DNA from: Macrococcus lamae
Lineage (GTDB): Bacteria > Bacillota > Bacilli > Staphylococcales > Staphylococcaceae
Direction: 5' to 3'
DNA: 64,000 nucleotides
Assembly (NCBI RefSeq): GCF_004359545.1
Contig: NZ_SCWB01000006.1
Location: 50,246 to 114,245, forward strand
Position 1 is the stretch's first letter, and every line of letters begins with the position of its first letter. The position numbers were made by a program, and so were the translations under genes. Shown in pieces: positions 16,229 through 24,331 of this stretch. Below the pieces are notes generated by a model. That model was not told where the DNA came from. It did not search any database and saw nothing but the letters and a program-made list of their open reading frames with translations.

Positions 16229-16783
16229 ATGACAACATTAAAAACCTATTTTGAAAATGGTCTGACAGTTGAAGCATATATTAATCAGATGAAAGTGAAC
16301 AAAGAGGCGATGCAGAGCATTTATGATCGCTTCGAACTGCCTGAAGACAAGCGTCTCTCTGACATATCAGATAAGCACATGAAAGTCATTGCCATCACTG
16401 AAGACTGGTGTGGTGATGCGATGATGAATATTCCTATTCTTTTGAAAATCGCCGAAAAAACCGGGATGGATGTCCGTATGGTATTGCGTGATGAAAATCT
16501 GGAATTAATTGATCAATATTTGACGAATGGTACAGCTCGATCTATTCCAATATTCGTCTTTCTGGATGATGATGATCACCAGACAGCCGTATGGGGACCG
16601 CGTGCTCAGAAAGTCCAGGACTTTGTTACGGAACTACGCAGCGACCTGCCTGCTAAAGAAGACCCTACTTTTGAAGAGAAGAGCAAGGAAAAACACCACA
16701 CTATTCATGATCATTATAAAAACACACCAGAATTCTGGAAGGATGTCTATGAATCCATTGTAGAACGCTTAGTTCATGCGTAG
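16229..16783 (+). CDS. Thioredoxin-fold protein with single active-site cysteine
   Basis: A 184-residue protein of the thioredoxin family. The active-site motif is WCGD (Trp60-Cys61-Gly62-Asp63), so the second cysteine of CxxC is missing. The cis-Pro equivalent is in RSIPIFVFLDDD. A C-terminal extension rich in Lys, Glu and His (KEDPTFEEKSKEKHHTIHDHY) follows. With only one cysteine the protein cannot act as a classical dithiol reductase; a monothiol or chaperone-like role is possible. ATG 16229 is chosen over an upstream in-frame start because GAGGAGG is correctly spaced. It ends at two tandem hairpins. Confidence 0.85.
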   Translation: MTTLKTYFENGLTVEAYINQMKVNKEAMQSIYDRFELPEDKRLSDISDKHMKVIAITEDWCGDAMMNIPILLKIAEKTGMDVRMVLRDENLELIDQYLTNGTARSIPIFVFLDDDDHQTAVWGPRAQKVQDFVTELRSDLPAKEDPTFEEKSKEKHHTIHDHYKNTPEFWKDVYESIVERLVHA

Positions 16784-16798
16784 TTTGGGTGAATGATG

Positions 16799-16878
16799 AC
16801 AAGTTTTGGTCCACATTTCTGTTTGTGGGCCATTTTTAGTTGAGTTTTGGTCCACATTTTGATTTGTGGACCAAAACT
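16799..16878. terminator. Tandem homologous hairpins (terminator pair)
   Basis: Two hairpins share the same arm. The first pairs TGGTCCACA with TGTGGGCCA (one G-T pair). The second is a perfect 14-bp stem, AGTTTTGGTCCACA (16843-16856) and TGTGGACCAAAACT (16865-16878). They lie between the convergent thioredoxin-like and NERD genes, so they probably terminate from both sides; the first looks like a diverged duplicate of the second. Confidence 0.7.
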
Positions 16879-17783
16879 TAATTCTCCAAGTAATATCTCA
16901 CTGCTTTTTTCTGCCCAGTTGATTTAAAGTTAGCTTTCAGCAGACGTTTTAACGTTGTTCTACTCGGTGAATTACACCAGCTCTCAGCTTCTCTGATGCT
17001 GAATGGTGCTCCTTTCAAATAGTACAGATCACATAAATTTGATAGCAATAACTCTTTTCCAGAAACTACTTTTTTACATATAGGACAGGAATAATACTTC
17101 TTACCGTCAAAAGTAATAGTAATCTTTTTCAGACATAACGGACACTTTAATCCGTCAGCGACTTCCGAAAATGCTGTTTTAATAGGTACGTCCAGATGAA
17201 CATTCGGCTGATGGTTATTGATTAAAAATTGGCCTAACTGTTTGTTACGACTCAACATCAGATGGCTGTTTTCATAAGCTGCTAAGTGTTGTTTCAGTAA
17301 ACTTCTATATAGCCAATGCGGACTTCTCACCCCTTCGAAATAAAAAGTTTCATTGATAAACACAAGATAACTTTCCACTTCGTACTGCCAGTCGTATGAT
17401 TTTACCGCCGCTTCTAAAACATTATGGGCGCACGACAACTGCATGTCTGGTCGTTTGACGTTATAACCAGTTTGAGAGACGAGTATATCACCGTTCTGCT
17501 GATACTTTCCTTTGAAATTTTTAATATCGTAGTGAAAGACTGAATAATCGTGAATAACGATAAAATCAAACTGGGATTCGCCTTTTTCGTTACTTAAGGT
17601 AATATCCCATAGAACAGTTGCGTGCTCATAACTCCTTATCATTTCAGCGAATAAGCATTCTCCATGATAGCCTGCCTGATAAATAGCTTGGTCCTTAATT
17701 TGCTTTCGGCTCATCGAGGCACGTCCCGATAACGATTGATAATACTTCAGACGATAAGGTAGTTCACACGATTTGAGTAACAA
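16878..17783 (-). CDS. NERD-domain protein with zinc ribbon
   Basis: A 301-residue protein. The N-terminal NERD (nuclease-related) domain (about 30-150) shows the expected order: GYHGECLFAEMI with a Glu in the first helix, ESQFDFIVIHDYSVFHYDIKNFKGKY with the Asp and Lys of the PD-(D/E)xK-like core, then further strands. A four-cysteine zinc ribbon (CPLC and CPIC, about 217-240) follows, then a C-terminal helical segment (SIREAESWCNSPSRTTLKRLLK) resembling a helix-turn-helix. NERD proteins are presumed nucleases. The start is TTG 17783 with AAGGAGG six bases upstream. A DNA-processing role is inferred. Confidence 0.8.
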   Translation of the reverse strand: MLLKSCELPYRLKYYQSLSGRASMSRKQIKDQAIYQAGYHGECLFAEMIRSYEHATVLWDITLSNEKGESQFDFIVIHDYSVFHYDIKNFKGKYQQNGDILVSQTGYNVKRPDMQLSCAHNVLEAAVKSYDWQYEVESYLVFINETFYFEGVRSPHWLYRSLLKQHLAAYENSHLMLSRNKQLGQFLINNHQPNVHLDVPIKTAFSEVADGLKCPLCLKKITITFDGKKYYSCPICKKVVSGKELLLSNLCDLYYLKGAPFSIREAESWCNSPSRTTLKRLLKANFKSTGQKKAVRYYLEN

Positions 17784-17828
17784 ATGACACCTCCTTGATT
17801 TAACTTAACAAATGATTGTAAATTTAAA

Positions 17829-17853
17829 AACGCCTGAATGTTAATCAGGCGTT
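17829..17853 (-). terminator. Terminator of the HAD-GNAT gene pair
   Basis: The minus-strand stem AACGCCTGA with TCAGGCGTT, overlapping the GNAT stop codon, is followed by a T run. Confidence 0.85.
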
Positions 17854-18288
17854 AAATTTCTTCCAATATATTAACTCGTCGTCTTCCCGGGTGGCTTCAA
17901 ATCCAAGCTTCATAAGCACACGCTGTGACGCAAAATTGTCCTTCAAACACTCAGCTTTCACGACAATATTCGGATAGTCACGATAAACATGGTCAAGCAG
18001 TGCCCTAACACTTTCCGTCGCATAACCGTGACCCCGATAATCTGCTTGAAAGCCGTAACCCACTTCAATCTCAAGTGCAGCATCCGGCTTCCCTTTAAAG
18101 CCAATGTCACCAATATACGTGCCATCCTTCAATTGAACGATCCAGGCATCCCAGCCTTTCAACGTCGGATCAATCGACAGTTTTTCTATATGATTTAAAA
18201 AGCGCTGGTGAACCGTATAATGTTCCTTCAACTCTGCTATCAGACTTGGTTCAAGTGGTCGAATCGTCAACCGATCTGTCGTCAGCAT
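17845..18288 (-). CDS. GNAT family N-acetyltransferase
   Basis: A 147-residue RimJ/RimL-like acetyltransferase. MLTTDRLTIRPLEP is the usual first strand. IEVGYGFQADYRGHGYATESVRALL contains the acetyl-CoA loop (YRGHGYA), and AECLKDNFASQRVLMKLGFEA is the C-terminal signature. The ATG overlaps the stop of the HAD phosphatase gene (ATGCTGA), and no strong ribosome site of its own is seen, so translation is probably coupled to that gene. The acceptor substrate is unknown. Confidence 0.88.
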   Translation of the reverse strand: MLTTDRLTIRPLEPSLIAELKEHYTVHQRFLNHIEKLSIDPTLKGWDAWIVQLKDGTYIGDIGFKGKPDAALEIEVGYGFQADYRGHGYATESVRALLDHVYRDYPNIVVKAECLKDNFASQRVLMKLGFEATREDDELIYWKKFNA

Positions 18289-18965
18289 ACGATGTCCAGC
18301 ACTTCCATCAGTTTACGAATTTCAAAAGTCGGCACAATATCCGAAGTATTTTTCTGTCCTTTCGGGTTGAACCAGCATGTATCAATTCCCGCCTGAGAAC
18401 CCCCTTTAATATCCGCACCAAGACTGTCACCTATGATCAATGTGTCACCCGGCAGAAACGCATCAATTCTCTCAAACGCATGTTCAAAAAATTCAGCGGT
18501 CGGTTTTTGATGCCCGATTTCACTAGAAATGAAAAACTGCTTAAAGTAATGGTCGAGTCCTGCTTCTTTCATCCGCTTCAACTGTGTTTCTTTAACACCG
18601 TTAGTTACTACATAGAGTCTCGCGCGTCCGTCCAATTTTTCCAGAACTACTTCCGCGTCCGCTATTTTATCATGACCATTGTTCAAAAACATACGGTACT
18701 GCTGTTCAAGAGCTCTCCCGTCAACTTCTTCACCGTACGCTTCGAACAGCAGCTTAAAACGACTGTTCACTACGTCATCAACAGGCAGACCTTCTGTCTC
18801 ATGACGTTTCCAGAGACTGCTGTTGATTTCGTGGTATTTAGCGGCTTTCTCGACTGTCAGTTCAGCGCCGCGCAAACGGAAAAGCTCATTCAGGGCAGAT
18901 GCTTCTGCTGCTTCAAAGTCGAGCAGCGTGTTATCTATATCAAATAGAATATTCTTATATTTCAC
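18282..18965 (-). CDS. HAD-family hydrolase (YjjG/YfnB-type nucleotidase)
   Basis: A 227-residue HAD subfamily IA phosphatase similar to the YjjG/YfnB group of pyrimidine 5'-nucleotidases. Motif I is DIDNTLLD (nucleophile Asp9, acid/base Asp11; Asn instead of Gly after the second Asp, as usual in this group). Motif II is VVTNGVKETQ, motif III Lys is in GHQKPTAEFFEHA, and motif IV is IIGDSLGADIKGGSQAGIDTCWFNP. The start is GTG 18965 with GAGGTG upstream. It is followed by an overlapping acetyltransferase. The expected role is house-cleaning of nucleotide monophosphates, by family. Confidence 0.88.
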   Translation of the reverse strand: MKYKNILFDIDNTLLDFEAAEASALNELFRLRGAELTVEKAAKYHEINSSLWKRHETEGLPVDDVVNSRFKLLFEAYGEEVDGRALEQQYRMFLNNGHDKIADAEVVLEKLDGRARLYVVTNGVKETQLKRMKEAGLDHYFKQFFISSEIGHQKPTAEFFEHAFERIDAFLPGDTLIIGDSLGADIKGGSQAGIDTCWFNPKGQKNTSDIVPTFEIRKLMEVLDIVC

Positions 18966-18974
18966 TATGTCACC

Positions 18975-19592
18975 TCATATGTTCAATAATTGCAGCAGTT
19001 GTTTCAGCAGTAGAATAATAACAGTAGCAATAATGACGACCGATACTTTGTTGATCATATTAAGCAGTCGTCCCTGCTCATCGATACTTCCGATTCTTCT
19101 GCCTAGGAAGGCAAGCATGAAAAACCAGCACCATGACACTAGTAGGCAAGTTAATGTGTAGGCCCATTTTTCAGCACCGTCATAGGCGATGGAACTTGTA
19201 CCGATGACGCCTACAGTATCCATGATCGCATGGGGATTGAGCAGCGATACGGACATAGCAAATATTATCTGTTTCTTTGGCGACAAAGGCTCTGCTTCTT
19301 CCCGTGCCGTAGAACTCGTCCAGATAGACCAGCACATATAAAGCAGGAATAAAATACCAACGATATACAGTGCTATCTGCAGTGACGGTATTCCGATGAG
19401 GATGACTGAGACGCCCAGCACTGCAAGAGCAATCAGCAGCGTATCGCAGATTGATGCGGTCAGCACAACAGGTAATGCACGAGAAAATTTCTTTTGAACA
19501 GCGCCTTGATTAAATACAAAGATATTCTGCACACCAAGCGGTAAAATGAGCCCGATAGCAAGCAGAAAGGCGTGTGTTATAGCTTGCAGCAC
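18975..19592 (-). CDS. LysE/ArgO-type amino acid exporter
   Basis: A 205-residue membrane protein with six predicted helices. The N-terminal LLAIGLILPLGVQNIFVFNQGA is the hallmark of LysE/ArgO transporters, and SLLNPHAIMDTVGVIG is the second conserved loop with Asn-Pro. Family members export basic amino acids such as lysine or arginine. The start is set at GTG 19592 because GGAGG lies eight bases upstream; a longer TTG start at 19610 would put this site inside the gene. It is on the same strand as neighbours on both sides but with its own spacing. Confidence 0.9.
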   Translation of the reverse strand: MLQAITHAFLLAIGLILPLGVQNIFVFNQGAVQKKFSRALPVVLTASICDTLLIALAVLGVSVILIGIPSLQIALYIVGILFLLYMCWSIWTSSTAREEAEPLSPKKQIIFAMSVSLLNPHAIMDTVGVIGTSSIAYDGAEKWAYTLTCLLVSWCWFFMLAFLGRRIGSIDEQGRLLNMINKVSVVIIATVIILLLKQLLQLLNI

Positions 19593-19643
19593 AATAATAA
19601 CCTCCAGCAAATAAAATCAATTATAACATGATGGACGATGATT

Positions 19644-20120
19644 TTATTCAAATAATCGAATCGTCCTTAAATCTTCTCCTTCCACTTTCAGAAAGCTGAA
19701 CAGCTGACTACGGTGATGACTTAAATGAGTAATTATCACTAAAAGCCATTCCGTCTGACTGTACATCGTTCCCCAGTAACTTTTGGATTTACGGTCTAAG
19801 TCTTCCTGCTCCAGTTCTTTATATGCATCTTCCAGTATGCTGAAACTGAGGTCAATCCGTGCCTCAAGCATCTCTATAGTCGTCAGCTCTTTCTGCCAGT
19901 AGAAGTAGAACTGCTTAATTTCCTCTGCTGATGCGCCTTGAGACAACCAGTAATCCGCTTCCGGAATCAACACGATATGCGTTAGTAACTCAAGACATGT
20001 CCGGCCGCCGGGATAGATTTCCTGCTCCATCGAAAAGAAGCTGACACAGTTCATCAGTTCCTTGATGCTTTCAACTTGAAATTTCAGCTGACTGAATATA
20101 GGAATCAGTGGCTGCTGCAT
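19644..20120 (-). CDS. DinB-like four-helix protein
   Basis: A 158-residue soluble helical protein of the DinB/YfiT-like fold. It has His in LLTHIVLIPEADYWL and the later THLSHHRSQLFSFLK, which supply the usual three-histidine metal site (bacillithiol/mycothiol S-transferase-like or unknown function). Despite the family name, no LexA box is seen near it. It starts with ATG 20120, directly after the stop of the helicase gene (TGATATG), so translation is probably coupled. GAGGAATGAT provides a ribosome site. Confidence 0.75.
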   Translation of the reverse strand: MQQPLIPIFSQLKFQVESIKELMNCVSFFSMEQEIYPGGRTCLELLTHIVLIPEADYWLSQGASAEEIKQFYFYWQKELTTIEMLEARIDLSFSILEDAYKELEQEDLDRKSKSYWGTMYSQTEWLLVIITHLSHHRSQLFSFLKVEGEDLRTIRLFE

Positions 20121-20121
20121 A

Positions 20122-22191
20122 TCATTCCTCTTTTCCGACAAGTATCAGCTTCCGGGTTGCTCTTGAAGCGATTGTATAGAGCAGAAACTTGTCTTTTTCT
20201 TTATCGTATCCATCATAATCGATGATAAAGACATATGAAAACTCAAAGCCCTTGGCCATATAGTTCGGCATGATGAGCTTTCCTTTAGTAAATGTGAACT
20301 GATCGTGTGTGAACAGTTTGACGTCCGGCTGATTGAGAGCCAGATGAATCTCTTCTGCATGAGACGCATCTCTACTGATGATTGCGACACTTTCAGAATC
20401 AATTGACTTCAGCTGTTCTTTAAATGTTTCAAAGGACATTGTTGAGACTTCTTCTCCCTGAACCCCTAGTGATTCAGTGGTGTCGTTGCCTATCAGTTGT
20501 TTTGTGAATTCTGTAATCTGAACCGTGGAACGGTAGGATTTTGTCAGTTCAACGGCGTTCAATTGATCAAGAGTATTAACCGGCAGCGGATGGACAATCT
20601 GTTTTCTATCTCCAAGCATTGTTTTTCTGGCATTCGGAAAAACGGCTGAAATGCATGCCAGCTGAACCGGGCTGTAATCCTGCACCTCATCAATGATTAA
20701 GTGCTGAATCTTCGGTTCTTTCTGCTGCCCCTTAATTTTGATATTGAGATAGAGGAGCGGTGCAATGTCCTCATAGTTAAGTGTTCTATTTTTAAGAGAT
20801 TCCATCGTTCGCTTTCTTGTCTCAATATCCAGCTCGTTTAATGCATCAAGATAAATGCGCTCGATATTAACAAACTGCAGCTGTGCAATGTATCTTTTAA
20901 GCGTTCTGAACTGCTTTGTCATCTCCTGCTTCGCCTGACGTTCAAGTTCCGCATCTGTACCGATATACGTATGAACTCTTTTCAGTGCTTTCGTCCGGTC
21001 TTTAATAGCTTTATCAAGCGCTGCAGAATAACGCGGTGTCAGTTCTACCTGTATTTTCTTAAGTCGTGAATCAATCGGTGAAGACCTGAATTTGTCGTAG
21101 AACAAATATTTGAGCTCCTCAATTGTGACAAATGACTCATCTTTAATACGTACTGTTCTGAATTTCAGATTACGCTCTGCTAATTGAGCAATTGTCCGGT
21201 CGAGTTCTGACAGCAGTGTTTGAGATGACTTCAATAGAAAATCATGCTGTTCTTCTCTGTCTGCATTCCGCATCCGTTCAATATGTCTGAACAACGATTC
21301 ATACTGATTACGTCGGTCGAGCTTATCATGCAGCCGGTAAAAAGTCGTAGCGTTGATAGACGCTTCTCCAAGTTCCAGCAGTACTTCACCGATATAGTCG
21401 CCGAACATCTCATTCGGTGTAATAAACAGCATATTATCTGCTGACATTTTGTGTCGATGAAGATAGAGTAAATAAGCAATACGCTGCATTGCAATAGATG
21501 TCTTTCCGCTGCCCGGAGGTCCAAGCACCAGCATATCTTTTGCTGATGTCTGTCTGATGATCGCATTCTGATCCTGCTGAATTGTGGAGACGATGGACTT
21601 CATTCTGTCTTTCGCGGTATCAACAAGCAAATGCTGAAGTGCATCATCTCCGATATAAAGTTCTGAATCAAAGACATCCAGCAGACGTCCATCTTCAATA
21701 ACAAGCTGAATCCGCTCATTGACGTTAACGGTTCTGCGGCCAACGTCAGGCACATCATAGGTCACACTGCCAAGATGATTGGCATAATACGTACTTGCAA
21801 CCGGTGTCCGCCAGTCATAAATAATCAAGTCATTAGTTGACGGGTCTTTTAAACTATTAAGACCAATATAGAGTTTTTCTGTGCCTGCTTCATCGTCCGT
21901 AATAGTCACTGCTCCGAAATACGGACGGCTTTTCATTTTACCGAGACTTGCCGCAACATCCTGACGATTGACCTGGATCTCTTCCTGCATTTTAAGTGAT
22001 GGCAGTACTTGAGAATATTCAATCTGTGTATCATCGGAAATTTCAGAACCGAGTTCCGCCAGTGCATGACGTCGCTCTTCAATCAGTTCACCGGTTGTTC
22101 TTGATAGTTCACCGGTTAATTCATCATAAATGACATCAATCAGACTGATGACACCTTCTAGATGAAGCGCTTCTTTATCTTTTGAAACCAT
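20122..22191 (-). CDS. helD: HelD-type UvrD/Rep superfamily ATPase (RNA polymerase recycling)
   Basis: A 689-residue superfamily 1 helicase-like ATPase resembling Firmicute HelD, which removes RNA polymerase from stalled or post-termination complexes. The N-terminal coiled coil (about 1-70) and the segment RPYFGAVTI...KLYIGLNSLKD...LIIYDWRTPVASTYYANHLG are typical of HelD rather than UvrD. Walker A is GPPGSGKTSIA (Lys230). Motif II is HLIIDEVQDYSPVQ, and motif III/IV includes LGDRKQIVHPL and LTKSYRST. The C-terminal motif VI region is FLLYTIASRATRKLILVG. ATG 22191 follows AAAGGAGG; the open frame extends further upstream without a ribosome site and was not used. Confidence 0.88.
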   Translation of the reverse strand: MVSKDKEALHLEGVISLIDVIYDELTGELSRTTGELIEERRHALAELGSEISDDTQIEYSQVLPSLKMQEEIQVNRQDVAASLGKMKSRPYFGAVTITDDEAGTEKLYIGLNSLKDPSTNDLIIYDWRTPVASTYYANHLGSVTYDVPDVGRRTVNVNERIQLVIEDGRLLDVFDSELYIGDDALQHLLVDTAKDRMKSIVSTIQQDQNAIIRQTSAKDMLVLGPPGSGKTSIAMQRIAYLLYLHRHKMSADNMLFITPNEMFGDYIGEVLLELGEASINATTFYRLHDKLDRRNQYESLFRHIERMRNADREEQHDFLLKSSQTLLSELDRTIAQLAERNLKFRTVRIKDESFVTIEELKYLFYDKFRSSPIDSRLKKIQVELTPRYSAALDKAIKDRTKALKRVHTYIGTDAELERQAKQEMTKQFRTLKRYIAQLQFVNIERIYLDALNELDIETRKRTMESLKNRTLNYEDIAPLLYLNIKIKGQQKEPKIQHLIIDEVQDYSPVQLACISAVFPNARKTMLGDRKQIVHPLPVNTLDQLNAVELTKSYRSTVQITEFTKQLIGNDTTESLGVQGEEVSTMSFETFKEQLKSIDSESVAIISRDASHAEEIHLALNQPDVKLFTHDQFTFTKGKLIMPNYMAKGFEFSYVFIIDYDGYDKEKDKFLLYTIASRATRKLILVGKEE

Positions 22192-22222
22192 AACATCCTC
22201 CTTTGCAGTAGGCCAGCCACTG

Positions 22223-22726
22223 CTATTTTGACCGAAGTGCCCGTGATAAATGTGAACGTGTCGGTTTTCTATGTATGATAAGCTGTTTGAATTCCCGGGG
22301 AGATAAATAGGATAATCTGATATGGAAGTAATTGATATATTCGAGCCACATGAATCCATAGATCAGCATAATGAGAAATAATTCTGAGCGACTAAGAGGC
22401 AGTTGAACAGCGATAAATATTGTAGAAATAACGATGGCCGCAATAATCAGTCGATGCAGCCACCTGAAACGTCTGTGCTGCTGGTCAGTCAGTATGACTC
22501 TTTGCCTATTTTTTATGTGTTGGCTCATAATCGACCAGAAATAACTGCCTGTCGCAAGAATGATGCAGATCGTCAAAAACGGCGCTATAAATAACGGCTG
22601 CTGTAAATACACGCGTGCCTCTTCATCAATAATAGCAGTAATGATCCATAATACCGCAAAACCAGCAGCTGACGCCCCTTCTCCGTACATCAGTCCATTT
22701 ACTTCTTTTTGCAGTGATGATTTCAT
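22223..22726 (-). CDS. Hypothetical membrane protein, four helices
   Basis: A 167-residue integral membrane protein with four hydrophobic stretches (about 22-38, 46-64, 91-108, 115-135) and a basic C-terminus (HRKPTRSHLSRALRSK). I do not recognise the family. The start is ATG 22726, five bases after GAGGA. It sits between the FAD oxidoreductase (31 bases upstream) and helD (31 bases downstream) on the same strand, so an operon of three or four genes is likely. No function is proposed. Confidence 0.65.
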   Translation of the reverse strand: MKSSLQKEVNGLMYGEGASAAGFAVLWIITAIIDEEARVYLQQPLFIAPFLTICIILATGSYFWSIMSQHIKNRQRVILTDQQHRRFRWLHRLIIAAIVISTIFIAVQLPLSRSELFLIMLIYGFMWLEYINYFHIRLSYLSPREFKQLIIHRKPTRSHLSRALRSK

Positions 22727-22756
22727 AGTCTTCCTCATTTCTTATAAACAGAACTA

Positions 22757-23953
22757 TTAACGATCTAATCTGAATATGTCATGCTGCGGGTTTTCTTCCC
22801 CACGAACCATTTCGAGCAGCAGTTTCGCTCCAAATGCTGAATATACCGTCCCATTGCCCCCATATCCAAGCAGCATATAGCAGTTCGGCATATCCGGCAC
22901 TTCTCCGATAAATGGCTTACCGTCTTTTGTCTCTCCGAATCTCGCTCCATAACAATCATCCGCTTCAATCATTATGTCCGGGAACAGTTGATTAAACTTG
23001 CGCACTAACTTGCGGGATTTCTTGTGAATCAACCTTTTAGAAGGTACCCGCTTATTGTTGTCATCAAGACCGCCTACAATAATACGATTGCCTTCTACAT
23101 GTCTGATATAAAGATAAGGTCTTGCGGTTTCCCAGATCATCGCTTTCTCTGCCCAGAACTTATTTTCTGGAATCGGCTTAGTAACTATGGCAAATGATCG
23201 GACGAACTGCTTTTTCTTGATACTCTTCACAAAGTCATTATCGGCATATCCGCCAGCATAAATAACGTTTCGGGCAGTAATATGACCATCATGTACATCA
23301 CAACGGACTTCTTCTCCGTCGCTATGCCAGTTCAGCAGTTCAGTCCGTTCATATACTCGAAGTCCGTACTCTGTCACGGCTTTCTCTATTAGTCGTCTGA
23401 TAAAGACATACGGATTAATCTCCGCATCGCAGTGCGTCAGAAGCCCCATTGACCGATTAATACCGTAAGTTTCTTTCAGTTCCTTACCATTCAGCAGATC
23501 ACATGGAAAGCCGAATTTTCTGAGAGCGATGTACTCTTCACGCAGCATAGCCATATGACGCCTTTTTGAAGCATAAAGTATGCTGCTACGATTATGAAAT
23601 TCAACATCATCCGGAAGCTGCTGACATAATTCACGAATATATTCCAACCCTTGGAACGATAGATGATAAAATTCATACGCTTCTTTTTCTCCAAAATCCT
23701 TAATACAATCAGCCAGCGTCTTATCACTCATAAATTGCAGCAGTCCTGTATTTGCAGCTGAACTTTCTCCTGCCACAGTTCCTTTGTCGATCAATATCGT
23801 CCGGTAACCTGCCCGGGCCATCGTAAATGCTGTAATCGTACCGCTCATTCCCCCGCCAATGATGAGAATATCGCCATCTGCCTCATGGTCAAGTGACGGG
23901 TAATAATTATTATAGTAAGTCTTCGGCCAGAATAATTCTCCATTATGCAGCAT
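22757..23953 (-). CDS. FAD-dependent oxidoreductase (DAO family)
   Basis: A 398-residue flavoenzyme of the D-amino-acid oxidase/glycine oxidase superfamily. The FAD-binding Rossmann motif is ILIIGGGMSGTITAFTMARAGYRTILIDKG (about 29-58). The DAO-specific SSAANTGLLQF follows, and VIYAGGYAD and the C-terminal GYGGNGTVYSAFGAKLLLEM complete the cofactor site. Homologues oxidise amines or amino acids, producing hydrogen peroxide; the substrate is not predictable. AAAGGAGG precedes ATG 23953. It is the first gene of the run toward helD. Confidence 0.88.
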   Translation of the reverse strand: MLHNGELFWPKTYYNNYYPSLDHEADGDILIIGGGMSGTITAFTMARAGYRTILIDKGTVAGESSAANTGLLQFMSDKTLADCIKDFGEKEAYEFYHLSFQGLEYIRELCQQLPDDVEFHNRSSILYASKRRHMAMLREEYIALRKFGFPCDLLNGKELKETYGINRSMGLLTHCDAEINPYVFIRRLIEKAVTEYGLRVYERTELLNWHSDGEEVRCDVHDGHITARNVIYAGGYADNDFVKSIKKKQFVRSFAIVTKPIPENKFWAEKAMIWETARPYLYIRHVEGNRIIVGGLDDNNKRVPSKRLIHKKSRKLVRKFNQLFPDIMIEADDCYGARFGETKDGKPFIGEVPDMPNCYMLLGYGGNGTVYSAFGAKLLLEMVRGEENPQHDIFRLDR

Positions 23954-24062
23954 CATGTTGCCTCCTTTATTTTTAATCCTATACCCCTTTTTTGAGACAT
24001 GAATATCGAGAAATTTTTAGGGTAATAATAATAGTAATTAATTGTTAAAAGGAGTTTTAAAC

Positions 24063-24293
24063 ATGACTGAAAGTAATCAGTACCTGCAAATTGAAATATT
24101 GATGGAAGGCGGCCTTACCATCAACCACTATGAACGTCTGACAACTAATGAAGGTATTACATTCAACAACTTTATTGCAAAATTCGATCGTAATGCCAGT
24201 GGATTTTTATCTATAAAAGAAGGCGATGAATCTTCCGCCATTAACGTTAATAGAATTTTGAAACTGACACCTAAAGATATTCATCACTTCTAA
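24063..24293 (+). CDS. Small hypothetical protein, 76 aa
   Basis: A 76-residue acidic soluble protein (MTESNQYLQIEILMEGGLTI...). Beta-strand-like N-terminus, no membrane helix or signal peptide. The start is ATG 24063, eight bases after AAAAGGAG. It has a dedicated terminator directly after the stop codon. I do not recognise the family; such small proteins with a long polar strand pattern are common in staphylococci. Confidence 0.65.
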   Translation: MTESNQYLQIEILMEGGLTINHYERLTTNEGITFNNFIAKFDRNASGFLSIKEGDESSAINVNRILKLTPKDIHHF

Positions 24294-24318
24294 AATCAGC
24301 GTAAGCTGATTTTTTTAT
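24289..24318 (+). terminator. Terminator after the 76-aa gene
   Basis: AAATCAGC, GTAA loop, then GCTGATTTTTTTA, beginning within the stop codon. Confidence 0.85.
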
Positions 24319-24331
24319 AAGGAGGTCGTCG

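Noticed and set aside
20145..22359. Longer start for the HelD-type gene and a minus-strand frame inside it
   Set aside because: The 56 extra N-terminal codons overlap the neighbouring membrane-protein gene and lack a ribosome site; AAAGGAGG marks 22191 as the start.
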